Assembly: GCF_020509005.1 (NCBI RefSeq)
Contig: NC_063013.1
Location: 6,696,001 to 6,760,000, forward strand
DNA from: Fulvia fulva
Taxonomy: Eukaryota > Ascomycota > Dothideomycetes > Mycosphaerellales > Mycosphaerellaceae
DNA length: 64,000 bases
Direction of reading: 5' to 3'
How positions within the stretch are numbered: position 1 is the stretch's first letter; each line of letters starts with the position of its first letter. Below, piece after piece: positions 31,299-40,060 of the stretch. The position numbers and the translations under genes were made by a program. Under the pieces are notes generated by a model that had not been told where the DNA came from, did no database searches, and saw nothing but the letters and a program-made list of their open reading frames with translations.

Positions 31299-31582
31299 AT
31301 CGTAGACAGTGTGATGTGTCTCGTGATGTTGAGATGCTTCCCGAGTCGTGTTCAATGCTGAAGATGGCCCCACTTCAGTTCACGCCAAGAGTTCGAGGGA
31401 CGACACCCTTCTCGTCTTCATGTTCCCTTACATGAGCCTCAACATCACATGCACCGGCAAAGTCACAAACATTGTCCCATCTTCAAGGAGATATTGCACT
31501 GCCAGGAGTTCAGGCAACGCAACGACATGATCTCGATTCAAGACAGCGGCCCTCGGCGGTAAATACGCTGTAGAGCTATGCT

Positions 31583-32842
31583 TCAGCTATCGACCCTTGG
31601 CACCACATGTGCCTCTACATACAGCTTCTTGTCTGTCGGCCTTACCTTATTCGTGCCATCCAGGAACTGGAGTACATTGCCCTCCACATATCGAAAAAGC
31701 TTCCTCGGTCCAAATTGAGGCATGACCCAAAGCGCAAGACACCATTTCTTCCTGTCTTGCTTGTTGAACAGCCGTGTGGAGTCGACCGGTATCCCATCCC
31801 GCACTCCTTGGGTGTTCATGTCCTTCATGATGGCATGACATATCTGGCTCACCTCTTCGGGTTCATCGATTGCCCACCGTATATCTCTTGGAAAGGTCAC
31901 ACCATCAAAGTCGGTGTGACGATTCACTATAGTGACGGCGATTTCGACATTTCTCTTCGGCCACTTCTTCAGAACCAGGTGATCATGTTTTCTCGGATCC
32001 CAAGGAGCCAAGCAATACGTTGGGAGGAACGGCATACCCGTTAACTGAGACGACGCACCAGCCTCAATATGCTTCCGGAGTCTAGCCAGGAATTCCTCTT
32101 CGGTCTCGACGTAAGTACCCATCAAGCTGAAGATTCCACACCTCCAATTCGCGTCGTATTCAGATAGTACGCGAAGGCCACGTTCGTTAACGTCGCCGAT
32201 GCAGAAGTCGTCGAAGTCGTACGCGTGGATCCAGCTACACGTGAAAGCGGTCAAATCCTCGTTGTAGGTCACTAATATTGGCCAGCAGTAGCCAGGGCCC
32301 CCGGGTCCAGCAGTCCGCTGGTCTTGATACTTATTTAAACTCCGGATCCATACGGGAAGGTTGCCAATTCGCAGATACTGACGCCGTTCCTCTTTGACAG
32401 GTATTTGGACACAGTCCTCTACGCTGTCTGGGCCTTCTGGTAATCGCTGCAGGCTCACTTCTGCCAGTATCTCCACGTCGTTGTGCTGAGTGCCCTGATA
32501 CAGGTCTTGGACTTCGTCGAAGCGTGATTTGCCATCCAGTAGGACAGCACCCCAGCCAGGAACTTCAAGTCGACATGAGAATTTGATGATGCGCTCGGTC
32601 TTCTGTAGCTCCTTCAGTATGGTCTCACCTGGCATGATTCTGGCCAGCATGACATCCTTGATCATCGACGGCAGCGAGTCTACCTTCGCATGCAAGGGAA
32701 CATCCATCATAAATGTGGCTGGAACCACCTTATCAAGAATCTTGTTTGACTTGACTTTCTCGAAGCGGACTTGAATCTGTGCTGAAGACTGTAGTTGCTG
32801 CATAGCATCCGCGGGCGCTGCCCAGGGAACAGCTGCCGCCAT
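31583..32842 (-). CDS. unknown 419-aa protein
   Basis: This intronless frame starts at ATG 32842 (MAAAVPWAAPADAMQQL). The frame is open further upstream but only from GTG. The protein has a well-mixed composition with no signal peptide or membrane span. Conserved-looking segments include LEVPGWGAVLLDGKSRFDEV, WPILVTYNEDLTAFTCSWIH, DFDDFCIGDVNERGLRVL and DFDGVTFPRDIRWAIDEP. I do not recognise the family. It lies tail-to-head after SRP68 on the same strand, 284 bp away. Length and codon quality make it a convincing gene. Confidence 0.72.
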   Translation of the reverse strand: MAAAVPWAAPADAMQQLQSSAQIQVRFEKVKSNKILDKVVPATFMMDVPLHAKVDSLPSMIKDVMLARIMPGETILKELQKTERIIKFSCRLEVPGWGAVLLDGKSRFDEVQDLYQGTQHNDVEILAEVSLQRLPEGPDSVEDCVQIPVKEERRQYLRIGNLPVWIRSLNKYQDQRTAGPGGPGYCWPILVTYNEDLTAFTCSWIHAYDFDDFCIGDVNERGLRVLSEYDANWRCGIFSLMGTYVETEEEFLARLRKHIEAGASSQLTGMPFLPTYCLAPWDPRKHDHLVLKKWPKRNVEIAVTIVNRHTDFDGVTFPRDIRWAIDEPEEVSQICHAIMKDMNTQGVRDGIPVDSTRLFNKQDRKKWCLALWVMPQFGPRKLFRYVEGNVLQFLDGTNKVRPTDKKLYVEAHVVPRVDS

Positions 32843-33151
32843 GTAATTCGTGCGAAGATGATGTATCCAGGACAATATGTCGATCGCAGACGATGCAGAT
32901 ATAGACGCAGATGTTTGTTGATGACGCAGTAAGTACACTCTGGAAGCAACTCAAAGTAATGGGTTGTCTTTGCTCACACTGACCTTTCTGGCTGACGCTC
33001 GTAGCATTCACTTATCAACGGCGATCGAGGTATGTCCAGCGGAATCATCACCACTACGATTTTCGAATGAACCAAAAACAGCTGTCTGAATGGCAGCAAT
33101 CGCTGTGCAAAATATCCCCTCATCTTGCAAGAACAAATATCATCCAACAGC

Positions 33152-33301
33152 AAAACAAACATCCTTGCCCCAATGGCTTACGCCACGGCGGCTTCATTGG
33201 AGCACATCCATGCTCCATCTGATACGCAACATACAGAGTATATGACCGGACGTCCTTGAAAGGACGCTCCACCCGCGCCATCCAGGCGAGAATGATAATC
33301 G
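33152..33301 (-). ncRNA. structured small RNA, family copy 1 (Pol III type)
   Basis: On the minus strand a TATA (33327-33324, in CATATAC) stands 26 nt before CGATTATC at 33301. The A-box-like TGGCGCGGG follows about 20 nt in. The 5' CATTCTCGCC pairs with 3' GGGGCAAGGATG through about nine pairs and one mismatch, closing the molecule. Internal hairpins are visible: CGTCCTT/AAGGACG and GGAGCA/TGCTCC. The 3' end is TTTGTTTTGC, a weak T-run terminator. It diverges from copy 2. The RNA class is unknown; promoter and ends are read by eye. Confidence 0.62.
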
Positions 33302-33432
33302 AAGGTCAGGATTATACACGTTGTATATGTACCGTTGGAAGAGTGTCACATGCAAGCCGCGGGGGCCAAGTCATCCCCTGTTCGTGATGTACCTTGGTGA
33401 GCTAATATATACCACAACAGAACTTCGACCCT

Positions 33433-33581
33433 CGACAATCGGCCTGGTCTGAATGGCGCAGTCAGGGCTCCAAATGAGCTTTGGCTACTATTTCGGCGTG
33501 TTCATGACCAGGACACAGGGCTGTCCCGAGTCACGGTGTCTGCGAAGCTGGCTCGTTCAGACCAGGCTGATTGTTGTTTTT
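33433..33581 (+). ncRNA. structured small RNA, family copy 2 (Pol III type)
   Basis: TATATA lies at 33406-33411, 27 bp before CGACAATC. The A-box-like TGGCGCAGTCAGG starts about 20 nt in. The 5' segment ACAATCGGCCTGGTCTGAA pairs with TTCAGACCAGGCTGATTGT at the 3' end, 19 consecutive pairs with one G-U. An inner hairpin GGACA/TGTCC is seen. Five Ts follow at 33577-33581. The variable 110-nt interior is unlike the other copies. Confidence 0.72.
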
Positions 33582-33704
33582 GCCCTATCCACGGGCCTAC
33601 TTTCGTGCTGCACGATCATTTTTGCATTCCTTTTTGCTACCTGCCCATGTCGAACCAACTGCTAATATTCGAAGCTCTATATACCAACCCACAATCTCTA
33701 CTCT

Positions 33705-33860
33705 CGACAGTCTTCCTGACCTGAATGGCACCGTGGGACAGGCCACATAGGGGCTCGGCTTACAGAACGACCTTCAGGCATCCTTACTGCAGTGTCACGA
33801 CACTGGAGGGCGAACTTCTCGGGGTCGTCGTCATTCAGGTCAGGGCGATTGTTTCTTTTT
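33705..33860 (+). ncRNA. structured small RNA, family copy 3 (Pol III type)
   Basis: TATATA at 33678-33683 is 27 bp before CGACAGTC. The A-box position reads TGGCACCGT. ACAGTC pairs with the terminal GATTGT, and CCTGACCTGAATG pairs perfectly with CATTCAGGTCAGG. Between these are one mismatch and one G-U, giving about 20 pairs. The terminator is TTTCTTTTT at 33852-33860. It sits 123 bp after copy 2 on the same strand. Confidence 0.72.
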
Positions 33861-33938
33861 GTCCTCGTTTGCTCCTTAACCATATCGCCGTGGGCAATGT
33901 AGCAGAAGCTATATTTGCCACGCCAAAACCTTCACCCT

Positions 33939-34081
33939 CGACAGTCGCTCTGGTCTAGATGGTGTAGTCTGACCTCTACCAAGGCAATATCTACCACGTC
34001 GTTGCTCGTCAGCGTGAATAACGCTGTGACGCACACGAGAGAGAGAACGACATCATCTGGACCAGGAGGATTGTTTTTTTT
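33939..34081 (+). ncRNA. structured small RNA, family copy 4 (Pol III type)
   Basis: TATATTT begins at 33910, 29 bp before CGACAGTC. The A-box-like motif is TGGTGTAGTC. ACAGTC/GATTGT is followed by a two-base internal loop, then CTGGTCTAGATG pairs with CATCTGGACCAG with one G-U. An extended inner hairpin is visible: GTCGTT/AACGAC, CTCGT/ACGAG and CAGCG/CGCTG around a TGAATAA loop. Eight Ts end it at 34074-34081. Confidence 0.73.
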
Positions 34082-34162
34082 GCTCACCCTTTTGCTTTTC
34101 CGATCACATGCTCATCGATCAGAACCGAGCTTGATATAGGACCATGGAAGTGATACACCCAG

Positions 34163-34311
34163 CGATTGTCCTGGGCTCAATGGCGCAGTTAAAAGGCCGA
34201 GTGTCTCTTGGCGGAAATGTCCCTGACATCGCTCCCATCACACGGCAAGGTTGTGATCGGGGAGAAGCTCTTGGAGAAGCGATTGGGTCCAGGGCGGTTG
34301 CTTTTTTTTTT
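34163..34311 (+). ncRNA. structured small RNA, family copy 5 (Pol III type)
   Basis: TATA at 34135 stands 28 bp before CGATTGTC. The A-box-like motif is TGGCGCAGTT. The 5' GCGATTGTCCTGGGCTCAAT pairs with ATTGGGTCCAGGGCGGTTGC along its full length, using several G-U pairs. The inner hairpin CTCCCATCACA/TGTGATCGGGGAG has only a one-base bulge. A run of ten Ts (34302-34311) ends it. Its 5' end sequence differs from the CGACAGTC type, yet the pairing is kept. Confidence 0.73.
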
Positions 34312-34643
34312 GCTTCGGTGGCGCCCTTAGGTCATTCGCACGTTAGCATTAGCAGTGGATTCGAGCTGAGTTTAGAATATGTTGTCCGATCTCTTGATCT
34401 GTGATCGTCAAGGCCGTTTATAGCTGTACATCATCTCTACTAGGGGTGGGAGTGGCATCTCGCTACTGTTTTGAAAGCAGGTCACCCGCTGTATCATCCA
34501 CAACCAACGCCGACGCTATGCATTCATAACCCAGATATTGCTTGCCCGAAAGCCTCATCATCAGCTGTTGCATACCTCTTATCCTGTGGCGGTCTTTCTG
34601 CGTGCTCCTCTATTCCACGGTGTACTCTCTCCGTGCGATACTC
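34312..34643. other. intergenic region after the RNA cluster
   Basis: This region lies between the last RNA copy and the 3' end of the DnaJ gene. A ggattcgagct segment near 34354 resembles a Pol III B box but may be chance. No gene is seen. Confidence 0.4.
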
Positions 34644-35960
34644 TTACTGCTGCGCACACTGCGCTCCACCCGCACCATCATCCTCATCTTCCCACTCTGC
34701 ACCCGCCGCTCGAGGATCGTCCGAGCCAGCGCCGAAGCCCTCCAGACTGTCAATAACCTCGAACTGAACTTCGTCGACCATCTCGGGAGTCTCTCCAGGT
34801 CCGAACTTGATGCCCTCGGCCTTTGGTAGTACCGCCTTGACAGCATCGACAGCCTTCTGGTCCTTCAGCCATCCATCTTCGGGGAAGTTGATCTTGACGG
34901 AGAGGTAAAGGTCTCCTCGTGTATCGGATCGCTTGAGTGGCATTCCCTCCCCGTGCACGATTAGGACTTCGTCGGGTCGTAGGACTTTGCCTTCTGGTTG
35001 TTCGACGTGGAGTTGTATGCCGCGGCCATCGAGGTGTTTGAGGACGACTCTGTTGAAGCCAGTCAAGGCCTCTGATAGACTGATATCGAGCTCTGCGTGG
35101 AGGTCTGCGCCCGCGCGGTTGAAGACCTTGTGCTGCTCCTCCACCAGCTCGAAGATGATGTCTCCAGGCTCTGAGTCGTCCGGATCCTGATCTGCCTCGC
35201 CTGCCAACACAATGTGCTCTCCCTCCCGGCTGCCTCTTGGGACGTAAAGCTCGAGGATCTTCTTCTGCTTGATCGTCCTCTCGCCTTTGCATTTCTTGCA
35301 CTTATCCTTGTCCTGGTACCAGCTGCCCTTCCCACTACACGTGGTACACGGCACCGTCGCCTGCGTCACCATGCCTGGACCTACTGGCTGCAGTTTTGTA
35401 ATGCTTCCCCGCCCCTTGCACGTATCACACGTCTTTGGCTTGACCTTCTCACTCTTCCCTCCACTCCCACTGCAATGCGAACAAATCACATTCTTCGTCG
35501 ACGCAAACTTGGTCGTCTTGCCCTTGTACAGCTCCTCCAGCGTCACCTCATACTGCTGCATTTCACTCTTTCCCTTCCCTCTCCTCCTCCTCGGCCCTGC
35601 GCCTCCACCCATGCCTCCCATCCCAAAAGAATCTCTTCCCATCCCGCCCATTCCTCCTTGGCCAAACATTTGCGCAAGGATGTCGTCAAGGTCAGGGCCT
35701 CCTCCGGGAAAGCCGTTCTGGCCTTTCTCGAAGGCGGCCATGCCGTGTTGGTCGTACATGGCGCGCTTTTCATCGTCGATGAGGATTTCGTAGGCTTGGG
35801 AGACGGCTTTGAATTTGATGTCGGCTTCTTCGCGTTGGTCTTCGGGAACTTTGTCGGGGTGAGAGGTGAGGGCGGCGCGGTGGTAGGCTTTCTTGACTTC
35901 GGCTTTGGTCGAGGTGGATGTGATGCCGAGCACTTCGTAGAGGTCGATTTCTTCTGCCAT
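34644..35960 (-). CDS. class A DnaJ/Hsp40 co-chaperone with CaaX-like end
   Basis: This is a type I J-protein that stimulates Hsp70 ATPase and delivers substrates. The 438-aa intronless protein has a J domain (residues 1-70, HPD in TSHPDKVPED), a Gly/Phe/Met-rich linker (about 80-120) and four zinc-binding CxxCxGxG-type repeats. Those repeats are CSHCSGSGG, CDTCKGRG, CTTCSGKG and CKKCKGER. Two beta-sandwich substrate domains follow, then an acidic tail. It ends CAQQ, which fits a CaaX farnesylation motif like the CASQ end of yeast Ydj1. Prenylation would favour ER or membrane association in the cytosol. The gene is divergent from the mitochondrial GluRS gene. It is the Ydj1/Xdj1 group, but which of them is not settled. 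Confidence 0.92.
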   Translation of the reverse strand: MAEEIDLYEVLGITSTSTKAEVKKAYHRAALTSHPDKVPEDQREEADIKFKAVSQAYEILIDDEKRAMYDQHGMAAFEKGQNGFPGGGPDLDDILAQMFGQGGMGGMGRDSFGMGGMGGGAGPRRRRGKGKSEMQQYEVTLEELYKGKTTKFASTKNVICSHCSGSGGKSEKVKPKTCDTCKGRGSITKLQPVGPGMVTQATVPCTTCSGKGSWYQDKDKCKKCKGERTIKQKKILELYVPRGSREGEHIVLAGEADQDPDDSEPGDIIFELVEEQHKVFNRAGADLHAELDISLSEALTGFNRVVLKHLDGRGIQLHVEQPEGKVLRPDEVLIVHGEGMPLKRSDTRGDLYLSVKINFPEDGWLKDQKAVDAVKAVLPKAEGIKFGPGETPEMVDEVQFEVIDSLEGFGAGSDDPRAAGAEWEDEDDGAGGAQCAQQ

Positions 35961-36262
35961 CGTGAGGTTGGTGGTGGTGGTGTCGCTCGAGGTTGGTGGT
36001 AGATCAGGTAGGTGACGATGTTGTCAAGAAGGTCGCTCCAGTAGTAGGGACCTGACGTCTGGTGTGAAGAGAGCGATTTCGGTAGAGGAAGTGTTTACTT
36101 GGGATGATGTATCGTCGTCACTGCAGGTGCTCAGAATGTTTAAAGCCGTGATCATGTCAGCAACGGAGCCATCGCCGGCACGCGTCCGGCATCATTCTTG
36201 CCATTCGCAGCATCTGAAGTGAATGCAAATCCTTCATCATCAAAGTCGCACGTGAAAGTCTC
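35961..36262. promoter_or_regulatory. shared divergent promoter region
   Basis: These 302 bp separate the starts of the DnaJ gene (minus) and the mitochondrial GluRS gene (plus). The stretch must contain both promoters. I cannot assign individual heat-shock or other elements with confidence. Confidence 0.5.
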
Positions 36263-38341
36263 ATGGTCTTGTCGTCGAGTGTGAGAGCACTCGCAAAGCC
36301 GGCTGAAAGCTGGATCTGTGCATCATGCCGCCTCCAACAAGGTCGTGCGGCCACTCGCGCCTATTCTGCATGTCCCGATAGCAGGACCAAGAACGCGTTT
36401 GGCCATCATAGATATACGCAAAGTCTTACCAAGAGACATGCATCCACGTCTACTGATGGCTTTGGATCTTCTGGACCGAGGAATGGAAAGCTGCCAGACA
36501 GTCCAGCCAGAACCCGATTTGCCCCTTCGCCGACAGGATACATGCATATCGGAGGACTGAGAACAGCACTATTCAGCTACTTGCTTGCAAGACGAACGAA
36601 AGGCCAGTTCATTTTGCGAATAGAAGACACGGATCAGAAGCGACTAGTCGATGATGCCGAAGCACGACTTTGCGAGGATCTCCAATGGGCTGGCTTGCAG
36701 TGGGACGAAGGACCACAAGTTGGTGGATCATATGGACCTTACAAACAGTCTGAGCGAAATGATATCTATCAACAGCATGCTAGGAATCTGTTAGACTCAG
36801 GTGCTGCATATAGATGCTTCTGCACACCTCAGACTTCCGGAGCGAGCGGTGGCAAAGCAGCGTATGTCACGAGTGGTTGTTACCAAGATTGCTCATCATT
36901 GCCAACTGAGCAAGCGCAAGACCGCGCCGAATCGAAGCACGAAGCATTCACGATACGTCTGAAGCAGCCTGAGAACGTACATAAGCGCGTGTACACAGAC
37001 CTGATCTATGGCAAGATACAGCGTCTAAAGCGATCGCCCAGCGCCAGCCAAGGTGGGGAGGACGATTCTGGCATCGATGCTGCGGACACGATTCTCGTCA
37101 AGTCAGATGGCACGCCGACCTATCACTTTGCGAACGTCGTGGACGATCATCTAATGAAGGTGTCGCATGTCATCCGTGGTACAGAGTGGATGGCAAGCAC
37201 GCCTCTACATTACGATCTTTACTCAGAATTCGGTTGGGAGCCGCCGGCATTTGCCCACGTTGGTCTCCTGGTCGATGAGAATAAGGCCAAGTTGTCGAAG
37301 CGCAGCAACACTGGACTCATTCTTGACGTGAAAGGCATGCGAGAGCAGGAAGGTATTCTACCCGAAGTGCTATGTAACTTCCTCGCGCTACTAGGTTGGA
37401 GCAATCCTGGTCGAAACGACGTCTTGGAGATGGACGAGCTCATTCGGAACTTCAACCTCAAGTTCACGAAAGGCAACACGATCGTGCGAATGGAGAAGTT
37501 GTGGTACTTGCAGAAGCAGCATGTAGCACGCAAGTGTGAAAGAGCTCGCGAGACCAAATCCGTCGAGCCAGTCCAGGACCTGGTTCAACAGATCAGAAAG
37601 GAAGCAGTAGCGACATATCAGGACGAGATCTCATCACGCTTCCCAACCACTGAAGAGCAAGACGCCTACTGCGCGCAGGTGTTGCTAGCAGACTCCAAGT
37701 CTTACCAAACGCCAAAACAGTACATCGAACGCAACCGCTACTTCTTCAAGTACGATCCTGAAGAGCTCACCCACAGCGATAACTTCGCCGATGGCGCCAC
37801 GTCAATGGCCTATCAATTCCTCACGCGGAAGATGCTGGAAGACTTTGATTTCAAGCAACCATTCCTTGAGCCAGTCACGCCGACCAAGCCCTCTAGCACA
37901 ACCCATGACAACGCTACCGATATTGACCACAAGTCAACCCTTATCCACGCCGCCACCAACCACTCGATCTGGCGCGCCCTCGTCAATCCCATGTGGCTCA
38001 TGCTTCCCACCGATAAATACCTTGAAGCAGCCAAGTCCGGCCAGGTCCCTCAGCCTGGTGAAGAGCTCAGCCACGTTCCCTTCACAGACAAGCCGCTGGA
38101 TCTTGAGGCGTATGCTAAGTTTGCTGCCGATAAGGCAAGCAATCCTGCCCTGACTGCTGCCGGGACAGAGGAGACGGTCAAGGCGTATAAGGAGTGGAAC
38201 AAGGGTATGATGAGGTATTTGAGGGAGAAGCTGAGTTACGGTATGCCGGGGCCTAGTGTGGGTGTCATCATGGCGATTTTGGGGTATGAGGAGTGTTGTA
38301 AGAGGCTTGGTGCTGAGGTGCAGGGGAGGGGAGGATGGTGA
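36263..38341 (+). CDS. MSE1: mitochondrial glutamyl-tRNA synthetase
   Basis: The enzyme charges mitochondrial tRNA with glutamate. The 692-aa intronless protein starts with an Arg/Ser-rich presequence (MVLSSSVRALAKPAESWICA). It has the class I signatures RFAPSPTGYMHIGGLRTALF (HIGH variant HIGG) and KLSKRSN (KMSKS equivalent). The Rossmann core and the GTEWM and ALLGWSNPG segments are those of bacterial-type GluRS. The C-terminal region is longer than in bacteria and includes an extended linker (EPVTPTKPSSTTHDNATDID). The ATG at 36263 gives the best presequence. It may also charge mitochondrial tRNA-Gln if the pathway is indirect, but that cannot be judged here. Confidence 0.93.
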   Translation: MVLSSSVRALAKPAESWICASCRLQQGRAATRAYSACPDSRTKNAFGHHRYTQSLTKRHASTSTDGFGSSGPRNGKLPDSPARTRFAPSPTGYMHIGGLRTALFSYLLARRTKGQFILRIEDTDQKRLVDDAEARLCEDLQWAGLQWDEGPQVGGSYGPYKQSERNDIYQQHARNLLDSGAAYRCFCTPQTSGASGGKAAYVTSGCYQDCSSLPTEQAQDRAESKHEAFTIRLKQPENVHKRVYTDLIYGKIQRLKRSPSASQGGEDDSGIDAADTILVKSDGTPTYHFANVVDDHLMKVSHVIRGTEWMASTPLHYDLYSEFGWEPPAFAHVGLLVDENKAKLSKRSNTGLILDVKGMREQEGILPEVLCNFLALLGWSNPGRNDVLEMDELIRNFNLKFTKGNTIVRMEKLWYLQKQHVARKCERARETKSVEPVQDLVQQIRKEAVATYQDEISSRFPTTEEQDAYCAQVLLADSKSYQTPKQYIERNRYFFKYDPEELTHSDNFADGATSMAYQFLTRKMLEDFDFKQPFLEPVTPTKPSSTTHDNATDIDHKSTLIHAATNHSIWRALVNPMWLMLPTDKYLEAAKSGQVPQPGEELSHVPFTDKPLDLEAYAKFAADKASNPALTAAGTEETVKAYKEWNKGMMRYLREKLSYGMPGPSVGVIMAILGYEECCKRLGAEVQGRGGW

Positions 38342-38494
38342 GGACTTGTTTATATCACGAACCATATGTTGAAGCCTTAGATGATTCCACGAACTCAAAA
38401 GTACGCTAATAAATGCTAATGGCACAATCAGAAGATCTCAGGACATCACCTACTGGAGAACAAGAATACGTACGCACACTCAAGTCAAGATGCA

Positions 38495-38633
38495 CAACAA
38501 TCATCCTCGGTCGAATGCCTACCAGGGATCCCTTCATCCAGCATCAATACGTATGACTTGACGTCGTATGGTCGCACGCTGGATTGTTGTCAATCGCTGT
38601 TGACCTGCGCCATTCGGCCGAGGATGACTGTCG
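38495..38633 (-). ncRNA. structured small RNA, family copy 6 (Pol III type)
   Basis: On the minus strand TATATA (38662-38657) precedes CGACAGTC at 38633 by 29 nt. The A-box-like motif is TGGCGCAGG. The end helix is the longest of the set: ACAGTCATCCTCGGCCGAAT against ATTCGACCGAGGATGATTGT, 20 pairs with one C-A mismatch and one G-U. An inner ATCCAGC/GCTGGAT stem is present. The 3' end is GATTGTTGTGC with no T run, so its termination may be weak or displaced. Confidence 0.62.
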
Positions 38634-38781
38634 AGGATAGGTAAAATGTCTGTCTCTATATACATCCACCCAAGGTTGAGAGTCATGGGATACCATTGCG
38701 AATGAAACGCACAGGAAGGAGATATGGAGATATCCCTTAACGCATGCAGAGCAAAAGAACATGCACCGTTAACCTCAGAGC

Positions 38782-38923
38782 AAAAAACAATAGCCCTCGA
38801 TTGAATGGCTACCCAACGGCACCTCAGTCGACATTAACACATATCAGTTGAAGCAGGGATGCGGCCGGTTGGGTGTGTACAGATCGATCTGCAACTGCAC
38901 CACTCGGCCGAGAATGACTGTCG
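38782..38923 (-). ncRNA. structured small RNA, family copy 7 (Pol III type)
   Basis: On the minus strand ATACAAAG (38952-38945) is the TATA-like element, about 28 nt before CGACAGTC at 38923. The A-box-like motif is TGGTGCAGTT. The end helix pairs ACAGT with ATTGT and TTCTCGG...GAGTGG with CCATTC...CGAGGG, with four mismatches and several G-U. An inner CCCAAC..GGC/GCC..GTTGGG stem is clear. Six Ts end it (38787-38782). It is tandem with copy 6. Confidence 0.64.
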
Positions 38924-39275
38924 AGGGTAGATAGAAATCCGACTCTTTGTATGACTTCGACTTCGACTGACTTAGCACCATGTGATCACCATGAAGTCCG
39001 ACGAAACCCAAGCGACAGTCACAAGCGTTTCACTGTCGATCGTTGCCCCAGACGTGCCGTGATGTTTGCTGCTCTGCGTCATCTTTCGTGGCATATCAAG
39101 TGACGGTATCGGAAAAGGTGAAGACTTGTGGAGGCGAAGTGGAAAATGAGATGTGCTCGGTGGATACAGTACAACTTTTAAAGTACAGAGTCTGTTCGAC
39201 TGGCGATAGTTTACACAACCCACCGCCATGTCATGCGGTATCGCAAGTCTCCGATCTCTCTCGTGAGCTCATCTG
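38924..39275. other. intergenic region
   Basis: It contains the promoter of RNA copy 7 on the minus strand. An unsupported plus-strand ORF (39043-39396) runs into the F-box remnant. No other gene is seen. Confidence 0.4.
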
Positions 39276-40060
39276 TCTAGGTACGTCTACGCCAGTAGCC
39301 GCTCAACTCCAGTTGCTTGCTTTGGCACTTACAATTGGTGACCCCCGCGGCGATGTCAGGGCGACTGGCACTTCTCGCACGGATTGCCCTTTCTAACGCT
39401 GCCTTGAAGCCTGCTCGTTCATCGGTCTCATCCGCGCCAGCCATGATCAGCTCCAAGCTGACCCGCGCTGGCAGACGTGCAACATGAGTGAGGAAATTTT
39501 GCTCGGTGTACGAAACCGCGACTCTCCCACCACCATACTCGTCCTCCGAGTCTGAGTCGTAGCGGTCACGCTCCCAGCCTCGCCAACTGAGGGCCGCATC
39601 AACATCTCGCTTTCAGGGTGCCTTGTCCCAGGACTCGGTGAGATGAAGTGTCAGAGTCTCGAGACTCTTCATCTCATGTACGAGAATGTTGAAGAGCTTC
39701 CTCCATGCAGCTGGGTTTAGTGCACTCATCGTACTTCACCTCGAGATGCTTGATGCCACGCACTTCATGTTTGTGCGGTATGTCGTGCATGAAGGCTAGT
39801 CCTGCTTCGATGCTGCCCATGACGCGGAATGTGCTTGAGTAGAGAATTGGTAGTGCCACTTCGTAGCACTTTCTACTCACTTGCAAAAGCTGTGTGGGGA
39901 GGCTGAGCTTCTGCTGATATACTTTGCGGAAACCAGAGCATTCTTCGAGTTCGTAGGCAAGGCAGGCATAGGTAGTACGTTTCTGAGACTGTTGGTGTGG
40001 GCAGCGAGGCTTGAGATATCTGGTCTGTGCATCATTTGTCGGGCGGAGGATGCGAGCAGA
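39276..40060 (-). pseudogene. 3' remnant of the F-box/pentapeptide gene
   Basis: After the TAG at 40063-40061 the same frame continues as SARILRPTNDAQTRYLKPRC and then CYEVALPILYSSTFRVMGSI. Next there is a shift of frame near 39735, to NPAAWRKLFNILVHEMKSLE. That frame meets TGA at 39615-39613 and resumes as KRDVDAALSWRGWERDRYDS through to a good donor (gtaagt) near 39330 and a short last exon. The segment mirrors part of the intact half upstream (AHLHD-type SIEAGLAFMHDIPHK versus SANACLAFLHDHPAR), an internal duplication. It therefore looks like the lost C-terminal half of the neighbouring gene. Confidence 0.68.

Noticed and set aside
33152..34311. MITE-like inverted-repeat elements as an explanation for the small RNA copies
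   Set aside because: MITE ends are conserved in sequence between copies, and target duplications should flank them. Here the end sequences differ between copies but pair within each, no clear duplications are seen, and TATA and T-run positions are fixed.
34354..34366. B-box-like sequences downstream of several RNA copies
   Set aside because: Matches such as ggattcgagct are short, at variable distances and not seen after every copy, so they may be chance.
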